Assembly: GCF_039555335.1 (NCBI RefSeq)
Contig: NC_092629.1
Location: 32,014,203-32,078,202, forward strand
Origin: Amphiura filiformis
Taxonomy: Eukaryota; Echinodermata; Ophiuroidea; Amphilepidida; Amphiuridae
DNA: 64,000 nucleotides
Direction: 5' to 3'
Shown here: one piece after another, positions 61,006 through 64,000 of the stretch
Position numbering within the stretch: position 1 is the first letter of the stretch
Layout of the letters: each line of letters begins with the position of its first letter
The notes under the pieces: generated by a model
Database searches by the model: none
Told to the model about the DNA's origin: nothing
The model's input: the letters and a program-made list of their open reading frames with translations, nothing else
Program-made: the position numbers and the translations under genes

Positions 61006-61170
61006 GACTATTCCAGTTGAAATCCCCACACCCCCTCTACGGAAGTCATGATTTTAACCTTCCACGCGGGAGTATAAATTTCAAATGGAATAACCTGAAT
61101 ATGTAAGTCCATTTGAAGATTAAGGTCATGTCTTACATAGTGGGTGTATGGATATCAATTGGAACAGCCA
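61006..61170. mobile_element. Foldback family A copy
   Basis: Both arms are present, with a central deletion. Confidence 0.75.
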
Positions 61171-61798
61171 AATTCCTGCAAGAGCAAAGCATATTAATGA
61201 ATCGGCAGTGAACATTCTGTATATTGTTTTCTTTTTACAATATCAAAATATAATTTCAAATTATTTTAGTACGAGGGGACGATCATTTCTACTTGCTACA
61301 CATAATTTCAGGATGGTGGCAAGAATCAAAATGTACATCATTTCTCCCCTTCCGACTCAGTGGTATGTTTTTCCGTGTAAGTTGCACTTCACATAGTAAC
61401 TTCATGCAAGGTGGATGAAACCATTTTGCTTGATAGGGATGCTGTGTACCATGCCGATGGTGATCTGTTAGAAAGACAAAAATATGGACAGAGAAATCGG
61501 TTTAATGTCGCTTCAAATACTGTATTCAAAAAGACGTAACTCGGTCACTATAATATAATTCCATATTACATTGGAGCATTGGGAAAAGGTTTAAGAGCAT
61601 TTCCAAAATAGGTAACAGAATTAAGTGTTAGTGACCTCTTCTTAACTAGATAGCGTGGTCGCACTAGGGTTTGATAGTGAGGGGTTTCAAAAATCCCTAA
61701 ACACCCCTGATTCTCTAAAAACAAGGGGTTTTCTTAAAGACTTAAGGGTTTTAGTATTCGACAATGGTGTCAAATTCTGCTACCCTAAAATATAGTGG

Positions 61799-62403
61799 TG
61801 TTATCGATAGAGATTTTGTGTATCGCCATGTCGGAAGAAAATACTTCCGACAATCGACATGTATCGACAGTCAACAACCTGACAGCGTGGGAAATATCTT
61901 AACTTGCCCATTGATCACCAACCTCCAATTAAGCTTACCCAATTCATCAAAACAAATGCTCTACTAAGATCGTGGTGTGGCATTACTGCTCTACCTCACG
62001 TGGTCTGCACAGTTGTGAACATTATGTCATGATATTCCAAAGCTGTAATTGGTTGGAAGGTGCCCATGTCACTGACATGATATTTACATATATGTGTTTG
62101 TCCATTTATTATGTTATTATTCACATCACTGTGATGACTTCTTTTGCATGTCACATAATTTGTGAATTCTATGCTCCTCGTTGAGGGGGTATGTCTTAAT
62201 ATAATGGTGTATAATTTTTGTTGAACTGTGAACTTAAGGTCAACAAACTTAATCATGTTGGGTGTCACAAGTTTGTTTTGGTCTTGTGCTATGCGGTACA
62301 TCGTTTGTGCATCGTTTGTGTATCGATACTACCATTGAGTGTTCCAACATGTCGGAAGTCTGTGAATTTTCCGACTATCGACACTTTCGACAGTCGATAA
62401 CAG
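61799..62403. mobile_element. TIR element, copy 2
   Basis: Same ends and body as 17214-17843, with small length differences (for example an added TCGGAAGAAAATACTTCCGA at the left). The right end continues GGCCTA in both copies. Confidence 0.78.
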
Positions 62404-63109
62404 GCCTACTAAAATAGCATCTACTTAGCACACACAATGCAGAATTCATCTTACGGTATTCCAATTGAATGAATTTGACATCTCCTGAACACAATTCTTG
62501 TTGTGTAGTTGCATTTGTTTGTTTTGTCCTCTGTATTTTGAAGATCAAATTTATAAACAACGGTGACAATGATGTGAGCAAGGGTTTTCCCCTAAGAGGC
62601 CAAGCCTGATCAAACTCATTACAGTTTTGTGATCTCTCTAGGTCAATCTCGCTAGACCATAAACTATATTTCAACAGCACACACATGTAACTGGTATTTG
62701 GCATGGATAACAATATCTCTTGGAACAAAAGGTCCCGAAAATGTTGCACACCAGAAAACCCCTTGGCTTCATCAAAGAGCACATTTTTTGCACGAAAATG
62801 ACAAAAATATGCACAAAATCACCCAAAACGCAATATTGCCAAACCCCTGGTGTGGAGTCAGTGAGCCCGTCAATTGACGATAATAACTCAAAAATAAAGG
62901 TTACTCCATTTGTTTTGTGCAAAAATAGTGTTAATCTTGAAAATGGTTTTGTGCTACGCACACAATTATCACAGAACAAAGGACCAAAATGATGCCCACC
63001 AGAAATTTTGTTGTTTTTGCCCCCTCAGACAACTGACCCTGATATGCCACTGAACATGTAAAATACTTATTTTAACAAAAACCACACTGGTTAAAATCTT
63101 TTGACTTAC
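62404..63109. other. Presumed intron of the right-edge gene
   Basis: It follows the donor at 63109 on the minus strand. No exon is recognised inside it. Confidence 0.35.
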
Positions 63110-64000
63110 CACATGATCTGTTATCTTGGATACTGCATAATATAGCCAGGTGTAGGAGCCGGTTCCTAAATGCTATTCCAGCTTGAGAAGGCGGATACTG
63201 AGCGGGTGAATGTCGCCGGTACTGCCGTCAATTCGGTCTGCTTTCGCCATCACGTCACGGTTGAAAAACCGGTACTGGCGTTGATGGGCATTCCAGGTCG
63301 CATGGCCATACGGGATGGTATCGGTGGCATCTGTTGTTGCGATGGTTGCGCTTCTTGCTTGACCGTTACAGTCGGTGAATGTAATGGGGGTGTCGATACC
63401 GGTGTACCTCTTGATGGAGTCGGTGACGGGTACGGAGACCTGAAGTGGCCAACTGGTGAGGGCGCTGGGGCTGGATGAGCACCGTAAGGTCCATGTGGCG
63501 AGATGGAGTTCCTGCCGTGAAACGCTCCCATTGACGGTGGTGGCGTGCGTGTTGGTTGCTGCGACGGCTGCGACGGCGGCGTGCGTGTTGGTTGCTGCGA
63601 CGGTGGCGTGCGTGTTGGTTGCTGCGACGGCGGCGTGCGGGTGGGTTGCTGCGACGGTGGTGTGCGTGTTGGTTGCTGCGACGGCGGCGTGCGTGTTGGT
63701 TGCGGGGGCGGTGGCGTGCGTGTTGGTTGCGGCGACTGTGGCGTGCGTGTGGGTTGCTGCGATGGTGGCTTGCGTGTGGGTTGCTGCAACAGTGGTGCTC
63801 GCGTGGGTTGCTGTGTCAGTAGAGTAGTCGCTGCCGTGGGGGCAAAAGGATGCGTCGTTGACCCATACGGCGAGGTAGTCATGGTAGTAATTGTCCCTGA
63901 TGTTGACTTGGGCATTGATGGTGAGATCTGCGATGGATTATTAGCTTTGTGACTTTTCAGTTCAATGTACGGATAAATAGGTGTTGTTTTGATGTTACTA
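63110..64000 (-). CDS. Pro/Thr/Gln-rich exon of an unidentified gene, running off the right edge
   Basis: A minus-strand frame is open from the window edge to a TGA at 63250. It begins KTTPIYPYIELKSHK and continues NNPSQISPSMPKST, so the methionine at 63915 is probably internal. Residues coded by about 63545-63815 are a nine-residue repeat (QQPTRTPPS). The frame then reads MGAFHGRNSISPHG, SPYPSPTPSRGTPVS and TVTVKQEAQPSQQQ. VKQE and the low-complexity P/Q/T makeup are common in transcriptional co-regulators, but I do not recognise the family. Past 63250 other frames look protein-like (RRHSPAQYPPSQAG, EPAPTPGYIMQYP), and a strong donor follows at 63109 (GTG|GTAAGTC). Either the exon really ends at 63250 or small indels break it. 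A possible next acceptor (TCTTTCTAACAG) lies just above 61464. Confidence 0.6.
63545..63815 (-). repeat. 27-bp coding minisatellite (QQPTRTPPS repeats)
   Basis: About ten 27-bp units occur in tandem, seen on the plus strand as GGCGTGCGTGTTGGTTGCTG followed by CGACG or variants. On the minus strand each unit encodes PTRTPPSQQ or PTRTPPPPQ. Antisense frames are also open because the unit length is a multiple of three; they are not evidence of genes. Confidence 0.9.

Noticed and set aside
61379-61464. Next exon of the right-edge gene
   Set aside because: The acceptor is good, but no frame joins convincingly to 63110-63250, so it is mentioned only as a possibility.
63456-63952. Three overlapping plus-strand frames rich in CVLVAAT or RVGCCDGG repeats
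   Set aside because: They are antisense readings of the 27-bp minisatellite, kept open by its length.

Overview
This window looks like nuclear DNA of an animal. It holds intron-rich protein genes with GT-AG splice sites, LINEs, tRNA-derived SINEs and very many short palindromic DNA-transposon remnants in AT-rich sequence. The repeat style and gene content suggest a marine invertebrate, perhaps a non-vertebrate deuterostome such as an echinoderm or hemichordate. That placement is inference; I recognise no species marker.

Three conserved host genes can be rebuilt exon by exon, and part of a fourth is visible. SARAF (minus, nine exons, 9104-19796) encodes an ER regulator of store-operated calcium entry. 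NDUFA11 (plus, four exons, 20701-28875) encodes a membrane subunit of respiratory complex I. COA7 (minus, three exons, 35409-44242) encodes a Sel1-repeat assembly factor for respiratory complexes. SARAF and NDUFA11 stand head to head, with 904 bp between their start codons. A proline/threonine/glutamine-rich exon of an unrecognised gene runs off the right edge on the minus strand (63110-64000).

Several host exons carry small length defects. The transmembrane exon of SARAF is one base short of the frame its neighbours require, and a partial copy 127 bp away keeps the missing base. COA7 exons 1 and 3 each contain a frame break. Splice sites and protein similarity are otherwise clean, so residual assembly indels are the simplest explanation; real decay of COA7 is the alternative. 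SARAF exon 3 also has a nearly identical tandem copy without an acceptor site.

The rest is dominated by mobile DNA. There are degraded LINEs of the CR1/L2/Jockey type at 6.2-8.5, 21.6-23.9, 37.1, 38.0-40.3 and 40.8-42.7 kb. There are two kinds of tRNA-derived SINE, and more than a dozen families of short foldback or MITE-like elements. One family (GGGCTATTCCAGTTGAAATC ends) has about 15 copies in 64 kb. Many elements are nested in each other with readable target duplications: TTAA for piggyBac-like elements, TTA/TAA for PIF/Harbinger-like, 8 bp for a possible hAT and TA for mariner-like. I saw no retrovirus, LTR element, Polinton, CRISPR array or bacterial operon.
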